Counted from the stretch's first letter, positions 26,811 to 38,936 are shown. The stretch is 64,000 bases of DNA from Bacillota bacterium (GCA_015059305.1 SVAQ01000001.1:124001-188000), one strand, 5' to 3'. The notes: generated by a model not told the origin, from the sequence alone. Program-made: numbers and translations.

Positions 26811-28812
26811 TTAATTCCTTTTGTTGTTTTAATGCTTTTGTAGCTTCATTTAATGCATCTTCGATTGTTTTAATATCATCTAGTATCATCGAATAACCAA
26901 ATTCAGCTCCGTAATCATAAGGTAATTTTTTAAACTCTTTATTTAGTTTATGAATATAGTTTGTTACTTGTTTTTGTGAATAACCTACCATATACACCAC
27001 AAATTCATTTCCATTGGTACGTATTATATCAGAATTATCAAGTTGAGTTTTAATTAAGGCATTAGCAGCAGCCTTAATTTGTTTATCCCCTTCTTCGTAT
27101 CCTTCAATATCATTAATACGTTGTAATCTATTTAAATCTATAATTAAAATAGTCTGAGGATATATTGTATTATTGCTCCATTCTTTAATATTTTCCGATA
27201 AATAATTTCGATTTTTAAGTAATGTTAACTGATCGATAAATCTTAATTTATCATCCTTTTTTATCTTCTTAGCAATAGTTATTTTTCTTGTCTTACGAAT
27301 TACTATAATTGCCACTATAACAAAAGCCACTAAGAAATAAATAAAATATTTAGCAAGCAAACTTAAAATTAAACCAGAACTTACTGTCCTTTCGTGGTTA
27401 TAAATACCCTCATTTAAAATTCTTCTTGAATCAGTAATATTCATATATTCGTTTAATAATTTATACATTGCACTACTATTTTTCACATTGAAACCATAAA
27501 CATAATTCATATCATTTTGATATCTTAGGGTATAGTTTTCAAGACCATGTGAACGATAGTACTCAAAAATATTACTATCAATAAAAACTATTACATCTTT
27601 ACGATTTAGTCTTAATAATTCCTTAGTATTACTATAAGTTTTAATTTTTATACCCGCTACATTTTTTAAATATGTATATAAAATAGAATTTTCATCTACA
27701 TAAACATCTTTACCTACTAATGAATTAACAGAATTTATTACAATGTCATTCTTACTATTTGCGATTACTGCATATTCAACATTTATACCACTTAATGTCT
27801 TTGCAAAATCATTAATCATATTATAATAACCAAAGTAAATATCTACTTCACCTTTAGTTATTGCTTTATTAAATTTATTAAAATTACGATATTTAGTAAA
27901 ATTAAATTCAATATCTGCAAAATCCATAAAACCACTTAAATATACGGCAGCAATACCACCATAATTTCCGTTAGAAATAACTTCATAAGGGGAATTATTT
28001 AAATATCCATATTCATAAGTGACACTTTGCATGGCATCAATTTCGGTATCAGAAAGCCCTAGGGTACTAACCATCAAATTAAATAAATTATCATTATAGC
28101 ATTCATTAAAGTCTTCTTGCCAATCATTAAAATATTTATTTAATACACTACTTAAAGTGTCATCTATAATGGACATTGTGTAATACATATTAATATCGCT
28201 AAAATGATAAACAATACTATAATTACTTTTGACAATATTTCCTAAATATAAATGTAAAGGTAAAATAGCATATTTATTTTCTTCATTCATTGATGCTAAT
28301 AAATCATCTAGAGTATCATAACTTTTATAGTTCAAATTAGTATTACTAATATAATTAGAAACATAAGATACATCTCTTCCTAAAATAGCAATATCCTTGT
28401 TAACTAATTCATCAATGCTACCAATAATTTCGTACTCTTTACCAATTAAAACATAGTGATCAGTAAAAAAGACTATATCATTTTCCGTAGTTGAGGTTTT
28501 TGCACCAAAAGTAACTCCAGAAGTTGTTGCACCATAATTATAAGTTATTTCATTAATATTTAAATCATATTTTCCTTTAAAATCATTAATAAAATCATAA
28601 AATACACCACTACCATTATTACCAAAAACGTAGGCGTCATTAATAACATTAATATTAATAACTTGCGCTGTTGAGTGGTTTTCATCAATCCAATTCTTTT
28701 CAGAAATTGTTAAATGATTAGAATTTAGATAAAAATAAATTCCTCCACTTACACCTACAATTAACAATACGGCTAAAACTATGCCGATTATTAAATACTT
28801 CTTATTTTTCAT
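26794..28812 (-). CDS. Membrane sensor with solute-binding-like domain and degenerate GGDEF domain
   Basis: A membrane helix (about 5-30) is followed by about 440 extracellular residues shaped like two solute-binding (SBP_bac_3-type) lobes in tandem, another helix (about 480-505) and a GGDEF-type domain (about 520-665). That domain keeps the DQLTLLKNRNYL entry motif, but its active-site sequence reads NGNEF instead of GGDEF, with Asn for the metal-binding Asp/Glu. Cyclic di-GMP synthesis is therefore doubtful, and it may bind GTP or act as a scaffold. It overlaps the upstream small membrane protein gene by 11 bases, suggesting they work together. Confidence 0.75.
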   Translation of the reverse strand: MKNKKYLIIGIVLAVLLIVGVSGGIYFYLNSNHLTISEKNWIDENHSTAQVININVINDAYVFGNNGSGVFYDFINDFKGKYDLNINEITYNYGATTSGVTFGAKTSTTENDIVFFTDHYVLIGKEYEIIGSIDELVNKDIAILGRDVSYVSNYISNTNLNYKSYDTLDDLLASMNEENKYAILPLHLYLGNIVKSNYSIVYHFSDINMYYTMSIIDDTLSSVLNKYFNDWQEDFNECYNDNLFNLMVSTLGLSDTEIDAMQSVTYEYGYLNNSPYEVISNGNYGGIAAVYLSGFMDFADIEFNFTKYRNFNKFNKAITKGEVDIYFGYYNMINDFAKTLSGINVEYAVIANSKNDIVINSVNSLVGKDVYVDENSILYTYLKNVAGIKIKTYSNTKELLRLNRKDVIVFIDSNIFEYYRSHGLENYTLRYQNDMNYVYGFNVKNSSAMYKLLNEYMNITDSRRILNEGIYNHERTVSSGLILSLLAKYFIYFLVAFVIVAIIVIRKTRKITIAKKIKKDDKLRFIDQLTLLKNRNYLSENIKEWSNNTIYPQTILIIDLNRLQRINDIEGYEEGDKQIKAAANALIKTQLDNSDIIRTNGNEFVVYMVGYSQKQVTNYIHKLNKEFKKLPYDYGAEFGYSMILDDIKTIEDALNEATKALKQQKELNENKN

Positions 28813-29278
28813 TAGTTACTTCTTCCTCTTCTACTTCCCGGTTATTATTCCAAGAAACATGATCTATTATAGCATTTTTTGCACCTAAAATTGTAAAATT
28901 ATCACTTTTTAAAACAAATTCAATATCATAATATGAAAGATTATCTTCTCCAAATAATTCTATTGAGTTATTTGCAATAGCTTTTGCATCTTCTAAACTA
29001 ACATTTTCATCAAATTCAAGATGTACATATAAAATACGACCTTTAATATTAAGTGATACTTTTGATACACCTTCATTTTCTAATACAGTTTCTTTATAAC
29101 TGCTTTTTACTTTACTAGTTATAGGATATTTTTCAATATCTGCTAGTCTACTTCCGTAACTATCAACATCCTTTGAATAGAAAAAAGTTAAAGCTACTAC
29201 AACAATAGCAATAAAACATATAAACAAAATTAAAATAAGCATGAACAAAACCCTATTATTTTTCCACAATTTTTTCAT
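28802..29278 (-). CDS. Single-pass membrane protein of unknown function
   Basis: The 158 residues have an N-terminal membrane helix (about 9-32) and an extracellular domain of about 115 residues with alternating beta and helix segments (VSKVSLNIKGRILYVHLEF, then VSLEDAKAIANNSIELF), then an acidic tail (EVEEEEVTNEK). I do not recognise the family. It lies between ligA (43 bases upstream) and the GGDEF-like sensor gene, which it overlaps, so it may be a partner of that sensor. Confidence 0.7.
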   Translation of the reverse strand: MKKLWKNNRVLFMLILILFICFIAIVVVALTFFYSKDVDSYGSRLADIEKYPITSKVKSSYKETVLENEGVSKVSLNIKGRILYVHLEFDENVSLEDAKAIANNSIELFGEDNLSYYDIEFVLKSDNFTILGAKNAIIDHVSWNNNREVEEEEVTNEK

Positions 29279-29321
29279 TACTCACCTCATAAGCATAAAC
29301 ATTATACTACATAATATTTAT

Positions 29322-32179
<2,858 letters not shown>

Positions 32180-32181
32180 TT

Positions 32182-34275
32182 TTACACCTTCCTTATACCT
32201 TTATAGTTTTTCAATAATTTTTTTACTCCGTATCGATGACTAAATGCAATAGTTAAAAATTTGTCATCCACAGAAGTTATAACACCTTTACCAAATGTAA
32301 TGTGCATTACAATATCTCCAGCTTTATATTCACTACTTTTTTCACTTGTTTCTTCATCATATAAAAGAGTTCTTCGAAGTAATGAAGGCCCTTCTTTCTT
32401 TTGTTCAACATCAAGCAAATTATCACTTATTTCCGTAATAAAACGACTTGGTGGATTACTTGTTAATCTACCATAAAGCATTCTTTTTTGGGCATTTAAT
32501 AAATATAATTTTTCTTTTGCTCTAGTAATTGCAACATACATAAGTCTTCTTTCTTCTTCGAGTCCACCTTCTTCATATATACTATTTGAATGTGGCAAAA
32601 TATTTTCCTCAAGACCTATAATAAATACAATTTTAAATTCTAGTCCTTTAGCGCTATGAATTGTCATTAATGTTACAGCATCACTATCTTTAGTATATTC
32701 CGCTGCATCCGCTACTAAACTTACTTCTTCTAAGAAATCATTTAAATTAACACTTCCCGTAACTTTTTCAAAGTTCTCTGTAACAGATTTAAATTCCATT
32801 AAGTTTTCTAATCTTAAATCTCCTTCAAGCGATTTTTCTTTTTCATACATTTCTTTAATTTTAGTAAGTTCTAAAACTTTATCAATTAATTCTGTTAATG
32901 ATAATTCTTTACTTAATTCAGTAAGTTCTACAATTAAATTTTTAAATTCAAATTCTTTACCAGATTCAATAACATCAAACATCGAAGTATTGCTAATATT
33001 TGCCAAATTTTCAAGATTTTCAATTGTCTTTTCACCAATTTTTCTTTTTGGCTCATTAATTACTCTTTTTAAAGAAATATCATCATTATGATTTGCTATT
33101 AATTTTAAATAAGCAAGTAAATCTTTAATTTCTTTTCTTTTATAGAAATAATAACTACCAAATACTTTATATGGAATATTTTCTTTTACCATTTTATCTT
33201 CAATACCACGTGATTGAGCATTTGTACGATAAAACACTGCAATATCTTTTCTTTGATAGCCTTGTGATATTAATTCTTTTATTTCACTTGCAACTCTGCT
33301 TACTTCAGCTTCATCATTAAAGGATCGAACATATTTAATCTTCACTCCTTCACCAAGTTCACTAAATAAATCTATATCTTTACGCTGCGAATTATTTCTA
33401 ATAACATCATTAGCAGCACTTAATATTGTTTGTGTACTTCGATAATTTTGTGGCAGCTTAATAACTTTACAATTTTCATAATCTTTTTCAAAATTTAAAA
33501 TATTTTGGAAGTTTGCACCCCGGAAAGCATAAATAGATTGTGACGGATCACCTACTACAAATAAATTTTCATACTTTTTTGAAAGTAACTTTACCATTTT
33601 ATATTGTACTTCATTAGTATCTTGATATTCATCAATTAAAATATATGGATATTTTTCTTGATAATGTTCTAAAATATCGCTATGGTATGTAAATAATTCA
33701 ACCGGCTTTTTTAATAAATCATCAAAATCAATTGTATTGTTTCGTTTTAATATTTTTTCATATTCAAAATACACTTTAGCTGCCACTTTTTCAGCTGGAG
33801 CAGTTAAAAATTTTTCTACCTCAGATGCAGATAACATATTATTTTTAATAAATGAAATTTTATTCCGAATAAACGATGGGGAATATTCTTTAGGATCTAA
33901 TCCTAAATCTTTTAATATTTTTTTTATAATACTATTTACATCTTCAGTATCAATAATTGTAAAGTTTTTTGAAATTTCAAGCACATCATAATTTTCTTTA
34001 ATAACGCGTAGACCAAATGAGTGAAATGTTCCAACAAAAGCATAATGAGTACCTATCAAATTTTCTACTCTTGCTCGCATCTCATTTGCAGCTTTATTTG
34101 TAAAAGTAATAGCCAATATATTACTAGATTTTATACCATTTGAAATTAAATTAGCAATACGCGTAGTTAATACTTTGGTTTTACCTGAACCAGCACCTGC
34201 AATAACTAGGCAAGGGCCTTCAATATGTGTTGCAGCCTCTAATTGATCTTTATTCAAACCATTTAAGTAGTCCAT
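32182..34275 (-). CDS. pcrA: UvrD/PcrA-type ATP-dependent DNA helicase
   Basis: This superfamily 1A helicase for DNA repair and plasmid or fork processing has Walker A AGAGSGKT (26-33), Walker B/motif II DEYQDTNE near 218, VGDPSQSIYAFRGA, motif IV QNYRS, and motif V/VI TIHSAKGLEF and VAITRAKEKLYL. The C-terminal region ends in the small KAGDIVMHITFGKGVITSV domain typical of PcrA that contacts RNA polymerase. At 697 residues it is slightly short (PcrA about 730). Linkage to ligA is the usual firmicute pcrA-ligA arrangement. Confidence 0.95.
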   Translation of the reverse strand: MDYLNGLNKDQLEAATHIEGPCLVIAGAGSGKTKVLTTRIANLISNGIKSSNILAITFTNKAANEMRARVENLIGTHYAFVGTFHSFGLRVIKENYDVLEISKNFTIIDTEDVNSIIKKILKDLGLDPKEYSPSFIRNKISFIKNNMLSASEVEKFLTAPAEKVAAKVYFEYEKILKRNNTIDFDDLLKKPVELFTYHSDILEHYQEKYPYILIDEYQDTNEVQYKMVKLLSKKYENLFVVGDPSQSIYAFRGANFQNILNFEKDYENCKVIKLPQNYRSTQTILSAANDVIRNNSQRKDIDLFSELGEGVKIKYVRSFNDEAEVSRVASEIKELISQGYQRKDIAVFYRTNAQSRGIEDKMVKENIPYKVFGSYYFYKRKEIKDLLAYLKLIANHNDDISLKRVINEPKRKIGEKTIENLENLANISNTSMFDVIESGKEFEFKNLIVELTELSKELSLTELIDKVLELTKIKEMYEKEKSLEGDLRLENLMEFKSVTENFEKVTGSVNLNDFLEEVSLVADAAEYTKDSDAVTLMTIHSAKGLEFKIVFIIGLEENILPHSNSIYEEGGLEEERRLMYVAITRAKEKLYLLNAQKRMLYGRLTSNPPSRFITEISDNLLDVEQKKEGPSLLRRTLLYDEETSEKSSEYKAGDIVMHITFGKGVITSVDDKFLTIAFSHRYGVKKLLKNYKGIRKV

Positions 34276-34399
34276 TTTTACACCTACATTTCTTCCATTA
34301 TTATATCAAAGATAGAATCCTAAAAAAAGAAATTTTACATTCAATTTGCTTAATTGAATAATTATTAAAAATGTGATATCTTTACTAAGAGGTGTTGAT

Positions 34400-35032
34400 A
34401 TGAAGAAGGCTTTTACAGTATTTCTTATTCTTGTTGCTCTAGCAGGTGTAGGATACGGAATAAAAAAGGTTATTGACAAAAAGATCGAAGAAAACAGAAT
34501 TAAAGAAGTAAAAAAAGGTTGGCATGTTGAAATATTAACTGAGTACATTAATGTTCGTGAAAAACCTGATCGATATTCTTACTCTCCTTCGACTGTAAAA
34601 GAAGGAGAAGTTTATGAAGTAATTGAGACTAACTTAGATGATCCAAATTTATATTGGTATTTAGTAGAATTTAAAGATGGTTCTACTGGATGGATTGCTA
34701 ATAATACAAGCGGTACTTATCTTAAGGATAACAATAATCCTAATGATGTTGCAATTCCTATTATAAAATTTGAAGAAGATGATTATCACGTAGTTAGTAT
34801 TGACGATATTAAATATGATCATTTAATTGTTTGGGATGATAAAGATGATTATGAAATTACTCATATTGTATATCACGAAGTGGACAAAAGAAAAGATATA
34901 GATCAATATTGGATTAAATATACAATTACTGATAAATCAGGCAAATATTCAAGCAAAACTCAAAAAATTATTTTTGAAATAACTCCAGATGAATCAAAAG
35001 TTGTAAGTTGGTCAGAACATACTAGAGATTAA
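34400..35032 (+). CDS. Membrane-anchored SH3-domain protein
   Basis: The ATG at 34400 follows AAGAGGTG; an earlier GTG is poorly placed. Residues 5-22 are a membrane helix, and residues about 36-102 form a bacterial SH3 domain (VEILTEYINVREKPD...WYLVEFKDGSTGWIAN), a fold that often binds peptidoglycan. The C-terminal 100 residues are acidic and beta-rich (YEITHIVYHEVDKRKDIDQYWIKYTITD), perhaps a second Ig-like module. The outside face of the membrane is the likely location. It is a single-gene unit with its own terminator. Its role is unknown. Confidence 0.75.
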   Translation: MKKAFTVFLILVALAGVGYGIKKVIDKKIEENRIKEVKKGWHVEILTEYINVREKPDRYSYSPSTVKEGEVYEVIETNLDDPNLYWYLVEFKDGSTGWIANNTSGTYLKDNNNPNDVAIPIIKFEEDDYHVVSIDDIKYDHLIVWDDKDDYEITHIVYHEVDKRKDIDQYWIKYTITDKSGKYSSKTQKIIFEITPDESKVVSWSEHTRD

Positions 35033-35063
35033 AGCAGTTGATTTTATAACCAACTGCTTTTTT
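35031..35063 (+). terminator. Terminator of the SH3 protein gene
   Basis: AAAGCAGTTG/CAACTGCTTTTTT hairpin with a ten-base loop, at the stop of the SH3 protein gene. Confidence 0.9.
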
Positions 35064-35071
35064 ATGTGCCT

Positions 35072-35101
35072 AAAAAAATCAAGGACTTATACCTTGATTT
35101 A
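35072..35101 (-). terminator. Terminator of the CotZ-like gene
   Basis: Minus-strand AAATCAAGG/CCTTGATTTTTTT hairpin with a seven-base loop, just after the CotZ-like stop. Confidence 0.88.
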
Positions 35102-35115
35102 AATCAATAGAATAT

Positions 35116-35559
35116 TTAACAAACACAATCTACATATGTATCAGATAAGCATCTAATACTACATAGACAACTACAATCCATTGTGAAGAAAGAATTTGTT
35201 GTAACAAATGGATTTAATGAAGTTTCATCTGGATTAGGAGCCAAAACTCTAAATGTACAACAGTTACCTTCCACCTTTTCTACTCTAAAAACAGTAGAAC
35301 ATGTATCACCAATAGGTTCACCACTACAATTGGTAGTAATATCTTTACTGATAGGCATACTCCAAGGAACACCATTTCCACAACAAGTATAAAGCATTAC
35401 TGGTCTTGTATTACAAATTAAACAATTTGCTCCACCACCAAGCATAGGTCTATCGCACGTATCTAAACAATTATCTGGGCATGCATTTTCTTGTAGAACT
35501 AAGATAACTGATAAAATTTCATTAATGCAGTTACCGCATCCGTTTGCGTTATTGTTCAT
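35116..35559 (-). CDS. CotY/CotZ-like spore-coat protein
   Basis: The 147 residues include about 20 Cys. The layout is that of CotY/CotZ crust proteins of Bacillus: CGNCINEILSVILVLQ near the start, a Cys-Pro segment, MLYTCCGNGVPW, then FRVEKVEGNCCTFRVLAP and a Cys-rich end. These proteins assemble by disulphides into the outermost spore layer. The ATG at 35559 after AGGGTG is preferred over a GTG upstream. Together with YlbD/YlbE and the BclA-like protein in this window it suggests a spore-forming ancestry. Expression during sporulation is inferred, as no sporulation promoter was identified. Confidence 0.82.
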   Translation of the reverse strand: MNNNANGCGNCINEILSVILVLQENACPDNCLDTCDRPMLGGGANCLICNTRPVMLYTCCGNGVPWSMPISKDITTNCSGEPIGDTCSTVFRVEKVEGNCCTFRVLAPNPDETSLNPFVTTNSFFTMDCSCLCSIRCLSDTYVDCVC

Positions 35560-35662
35560 TTTATTCACCCTTTCTTATATCTCATTATAATTTATGATTC
35601 TTAAAGTAAATCGTGCTATAAATTTCATAAGTTTTATAGTATAATAATTACAGGTGATAAAA

Positions 35663-35980
35663 ATGGAAACAGCAATTACATATATTGCAGTAGCAATAAT
35701 ATTAACGATCATTGTACTAGTAGTACTTAAAATAAATCGGAAAGATTTTAATATTGAAGCTAATAAATTAATTACTTATCTAGGTGGAAAAGATAATATT
35801 ATTAACGCTGAATGTAACATGAGTAGATTTAAAGTTATTTTAAAAGATGTTTCAATTGTTGATAAAGATGGGATCCAAAAACTAGGAGCTAAAGGAATTG
35901 TTGAGATTGATAATCAATTAAAAATAATTTTTGGTAAAGATGCAAGAGTATTAAAAAAATACATTAGTCAAATTGTCTAA
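35663..35980 (+). CDS. Membrane-tethered PTS EIIB-like protein
   Basis: Residues 5-23 form a membrane helix, followed by one domain of about 75 residues matching the glucose-type PTS EIIB domain: ANKLITYLGGKDNI, then the phospho-site region with Cys51 in AECNMSRFKV, LKDVSIVDKDGIQKLGAKGIVEI and LKIIFGKDA. The Cys accepts phosphate from EIIA in true EIIB proteins, and there the domain is fused to EIIC. Here no EIIC is present and the unit stands alone, so a regulatory role is likely. The ATG at 35663 follows AGGTGAT. A mobile element is integrated at its 3' end without changing the protein. Confidence 0.72.
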   Translation: METAITYIAVAIILTIIVLVVLKINRKDFNIEANKLITYLGGKDNIINAECNMSRFKVILKDVSIVDKDGIQKLGAKGIVEIDNQLKIIFGKDARVLKKYISQIV

Positions 35981-35989
35981 TGTATTTTT
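35955..35989 (+). terminator. Terminator at the EIIB-like gene, containing the attachment core
   Basis: AATACATTAG/CTAATGTATTTTT hairpin that includes the last codons of the EIIB-like gene. The same sequence recurs at the right end of the integrated element, so the element rebuilt the terminator on integration. Confidence 0.85.
35964..35989 (+). repeat. Left attachment site (direct repeat copy 1)
   Basis: Twenty-six bases identical to 41302-41327, starting TTAGTCAAATTG and ending in TGTATTTTT. This copy covers the last four codons, the stop and the terminator arm of the EIIB-like gene, which is a typical tyrosine-integrase target at a gene's 3' end. Confidence 0.85.
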
Positions 35990-36070
35990 ATTTGTAACAA
36001 TTTTTAATTTCCCTTATTTTAAGGGCTTTTAATAATAAAAATCAATAATAATTTATGTTCTAATTTATCT

Positions 36071-36091
36071 AAAAGTGGCAAAAAAGTGGCA
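36071..36091 (+). repeat. Candidate integrase arm-type sites, left
   Basis: AAAAGTGGCA occurs twice (36071-36080, 36082-36091) with an 11-base period, between the integrase stop and the attachment core. The same word occurs twice near the right end in the same orientation, as expected for arm sites of a tyrosine recombinase. Confidence 0.6.
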
Positions 36092-37246
36092 TTAAAGATT
36101 TTGTAATACATTATTCATCGTTTGCGCTGGCTTTTTTCCTAGTTTATCAACAGCATGCGTATACATATTTAAAGTTGTATATATATTAGCATGCCCAAGT
36201 CTTGCACTTACTGATGAAACATCTTCATTATTATCAATTAAAATACTTGCAGATGTATGCCTTAACTGATGAAGCGTTAGTTTAGGTAAATTATATTTTC
36301 TTTGTATATTTTTAAAAATATATGATATCGTGTTTGGGTGATATGGAAGTCCTGTGTCCTTTACAAAAACATATCCCGTATCACTCCATTTGTTGTTTAA
36401 TTTTTTAGCAGTTTCATTTTGATATTCTTTTAGTCTTTTTAAATATTCTATAGATTTATCAGTTGCAACTATTCTTCTTTTTGATGTAAAAGTTTTAGGT
36501 GTTTCAACAATTATTTCCTTATCAACAGCAATACGAACTTGCTCAATGTTTATCTCGTTTGTTTCAAAATTCACATTTTCCCATTTTAATCCATTAAGCT
36601 CTTCCCTACGCATTCCCGTGTCAATACATAACATTATTGGAGCACTTCGCTTAATTGGTTCACAACTTAACGCTTCAAGCAATTTACCTATTTCTTCATA
36701 ATTATAAATATTTGCTTCTTGCTTTATTATTTTGGGTTTATCAATGCATTTATTAACGTTTACATCAATAATTTGCCATTTAATATTTTTTTCAAAAATG
36801 TTATTTATAAGAATATAATAATGCCTACAATAATTTGGTGTAAACTTATATTCATTTTTTAACTTATTATAAAAACATTGTAATATATAAGGTGTTATAT
36901 CTTTAATCTTAAAATCGCCTATTTCTTTCAGAATAATTTTCAATAAAAATTTGTAACTACTAATTGTATTTTGTTTTAAACTATTTTTGCAAAAATCTTC
37001 CAAAAAAATATTAGTTAAATCTTTAAATGTTAAATTTTCCTTTTTTACAAATCGTGATTTAACAAATAAATTACTTTCTTTGTTCTGATATTTCCCTGCT
37101 TTTATTTGCTTTATCAATTCCGCTTCTCTTATTTTTGCTTCAGCTTTAGTACCTATTATAATTCGTGATATCCTTTTACGTTTTCCGTTTATAAAACCAC
37201 AATCAAGCGTGATTTTATATTTGTTCTTATCAACATATTGTATCAC
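36092..37246 (-). CDS. int: Tyrosine recombinase/integrase
   Basis: It catalyses site-specific integration and excision. Residues about 1-55 are an arm-binding domain of the AP2-like type (DKNKYKITLDCGFINGKRKRISRI), 70-160 a SAM-like core-binding domain, and 175-375 the catalytic domain. The catalytic residues are Arg in DTGMRREEL, Lys in FTSKRR, HQLRHTSAS, His in LGHANIYTTLNMYTH, and the nucleophile Tyr in that same motif. It starts at GTG inside the end of the upstream gene (17-base overlap). At 384 residues it is like Tn916-type integrases. It lies next to the left attachment site. Confidence 0.93.
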   Translation of the reverse strand: MIQYVDKNKYKITLDCGFINGKRKRISRIIIGTKAEAKIREAELIKQIKAGKYQNKESNLFVKSRFVKKENLTFKDLTNIFLEDFCKNSLKQNTISSYKFLLKIILKEIGDFKIKDITPYILQCFYNKLKNEYKFTPNYCRHYYILINNIFEKNIKWQIIDVNVNKCIDKPKIIKQEANIYNYEEIGKLLEALSCEPIKRSAPIMLCIDTGMRREELNGLKWENVNFETNEINIEQVRIAVDKEIIVETPKTFTSKRRIVATDKSIEYLKRLKEYQNETAKKLNNKWSDTGYVFVKDTGLPYHPNTISYIFKNIQRKYNLPKLTLHQLRHTSASILIDNNEDVSSVSARLGHANIYTTLNMYTHAVDKLGKKPAQTMNNVLQNL

Positions 37247-38087
37247 TCCTCTTTTCTCTTTCCTTCCGTTTTTCGTACTTTTTATTTCTTAAATCTCTAC
37301 ATCTGGTAGAACAACAATTTCTATCGCGTCGGCCTTGAAAAAAATAACTACAATATTCGCAACGTTTTAAATTATCATAATTTGATAAAATTAAAAATTT
37401 AATTGCATTATCAAGGTCATCAGCCGTACTTTTTATAATCTTTTTACCATTTTCAAAAGATACATGTAACCCTACATGAATTGTAAATGGAAGAAACTCA
37501 TTATTTTGAACTTGTAGATAAAATTCATAATTATCTTTACAAAATTTAAAAATATCAAGCATAATACGCATATCAATTATTGGTTGTTCTTCATACTCTT
37601 TAATATCATCAATATCAATACCGACTTCTTCAAACCAATTTTTAAGTAATCGTTCTAACTTTTTATCATTTGCATATTTAGCTTCAATTTCATAAGTAGT
37701 TTTAACTGACTCATTTACATCTGGATAAGCTTCTAATAATTTTTTATCAGATGTAATGTTCTTGTTAACTTTGTACTCTATGATTTGTGATTGTTCGTTT
37801 TTCCATCTAATAAACCATTCTGCAAAATCACTGATTAAATTTGGATTAGCCGAAATATAACTGCCTAAATCAAGACATGCTTTCAACATGTTATTATCCT
37901 TTGGAATAACAACTTCATTATTTGAAACCATTAAATCGGAAGCAAACGGAACTAATGAATTTTGTAAATCATACCCACTTAATATCATACCATTTGCTTT
38001 AATTTCTACTTTTTTTAAATTTTTTAATCTCCTCCTTTGTAATAAGTAAAACTCTGATATCCGTCTATAATCAATATCATTTTGCAT
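37230..38087 (-). CDS. Element protein with C-terminal CGNR-type zinc finger
   Basis: The start is the ATG at 38087, seven bases after GGGGGAGG. Residues 1-235 are an unrecognised, mostly helical region. The C-terminus has CEYCSYFFQGRRDRNCCSTRC followed by a basic helix, a treble-clef finger of the CGNR type found in putative transcriptional regulators. It is co-transcribed with the integrase from a TTGAAA-17-TATAAT promoter and overlaps the integrase start, so it may control integration or excision. The gene ends in TGA, rare in this window. Confidence 0.65.
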   Translation of the reverse strand: MQNDIDYRRISEFYLLQRRRLKNLKKVEIKANGMILSGYDLQNSLVPFASDLMVSNNEVVIPKDNNMLKACLDLGSYISANPNLISDFAEWFIRWKNEQSQIIEYKVNKNITSDKKLLEAYPDVNESVKTTYEIEAKYANDKKLERLLKNWFEEVGIDIDDIKEYEEQPIIDMRIMLDIFKFCKDNYEFYLQVQNNEFLPFTIHVGLHVSFENGKKIIKSTADDLDNAIKFLILSNYDNLKRCEYCSYFFQGRRDRNCCSTRCRDLRNKKYEKRKEREKRSDTIC

Positions 38088-38149
38088 TTTTTGTCCTCCC
38101 CCTATATTTGACCCCACTTTAACTATTAAAAGTTAAGTGTTAAGTTGAT

Positions 38150-38178
38150 ATTATAATTACGCAATTGCAAAATTTCAA
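38150..38178 (-). promoter_or_regulatory. Promoter of the finger protein-integrase unit
   Basis: Minus-strand TTGAAA (38178-38173), 17 bases, TATAAT (38155-38150). Nearby GTTAAG direct repeats at 38131-38146 could be repressor operators. The divergent excisionase-like gene begins 42 bases beyond the -35 box, so this is the likely control region of the element. Confidence 0.7.
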
Positions 38179-38219
38179 TAACTAGTTATAGATTTATTAT
38201 TAAAAGAAAGGAAAAAATA

Positions 38220-38408
38220 ATGAATAATATTAAAAAAGAAGAAATCATGAACATTGTTGATGTATCACACTACTTAAAATGTTCGGTATCTACAATTAGA
38301 AACATGATTAAAAATCATGATATCCCTTATTTTAGAATAGGAGTCAAATACTACTTTCGATTAACCAGTATTGAGGAATGGGTGTCTAAAAATGAAAAAA
38401 GAAATTAA
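38220..38408 (+). CDS. xis: Excisionase/MerR-type helix-turn-helix protein
   Basis: A 62-residue DNA-binding protein with VSHYLKCSVSTIRNMIKNHDIPYFRIGVKYYFRLTSIEEWV in the winged-helix pattern of excisionases (helix_turn_helix_17). In elements like Tn916 such proteins bend attachment DNA and favour excision. Position divergent from the integrase unit supports that role. AAAGGA lies eight bases before the ATG. The next gene starts inside its last codons. Confidence 0.75.
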   Translation: MNNIKKEEIMNIVDVSHYLKCSVSTIRNMIKNHDIPYFRIGVKYYFRLTSIEEWVSKNEKRN

Positions 38409-38844
38409 GTGCTATGCATTAAATATTGTCGATAAATTCGACGATGAAAAGGTAATCTCAAAAGCACACAAAAACATTTATCAGTTATTAAAAAGACTTG
38501 CAGTAAAAAATCCCAATTACAAAGATATATATTTTATTATGGGAATTTCAAATACTGATAGCCACAGTGCTAAAATCGGCTATGTCAATAACTATGCAAC
38601 CGGAAGACCCCAAAAAATTATATTAGGCAAAAAAATAAAACATCACCTACATATTTATATTTTTAAAAAGAATGGTTCTCCAGCAAGTTTTTGTGAAGAC
38701 GCTAAATTTCATTTAAAAAAGATGGGATTTTCTGTAAACAAAACATCAAACGATAATATCGAACGCGCTACTAATTATTTATTAAAACAATGTACGCACA
38801 TCTGGAAGTACAGGTGTACTTTTAGTCACAAAATTTCGCTATAA
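38392..38844 (+). CDS. Small protein with HUH-like motif, possible Rep or relaxase
   Basis: The 150 residues contain HHLHIYIF, where His85-Leu-His87 matches the metal-binding HUH motif of rolling-circle initiators. About 42 residues later ATNYLLKQ has a Tyr129 and Lys132 spaced like the catalytic YxxK motif. The preceding beta-helix pattern (IYFIMGISNTD, IGYVNN) fits a small Rep fold. Family membership is inferred from these motifs only; it could be unrelated. It overlaps the excisionase-like gene by 17 bases (ATG at 38392 after GGGTG). AT-rich tandem repeats that might serve as an origin follow. Confidence 0.5.
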   Translation: MKKEIKCYALNIVDKFDDEKVISKAHKNIYQLLKRLAVKNPNYKDIYFIMGISNTDSHSAKIGYVNNYATGRPQKIILGKKIKHHLHIYIFKKNGSPASFCEDAKFHLKKMGFSVNKTSNDNIERATNYLLKQCTHIWKYRCTFSHKISL

Positions 38845-38936
38845 TAACTCTATTCTTCTCGCTAAAAAAAGCTTTTAAAAAAAAGTATGCTTGTTAGTAA
38901 TTAAATAATACATATATATTACTATAATAATTATAT

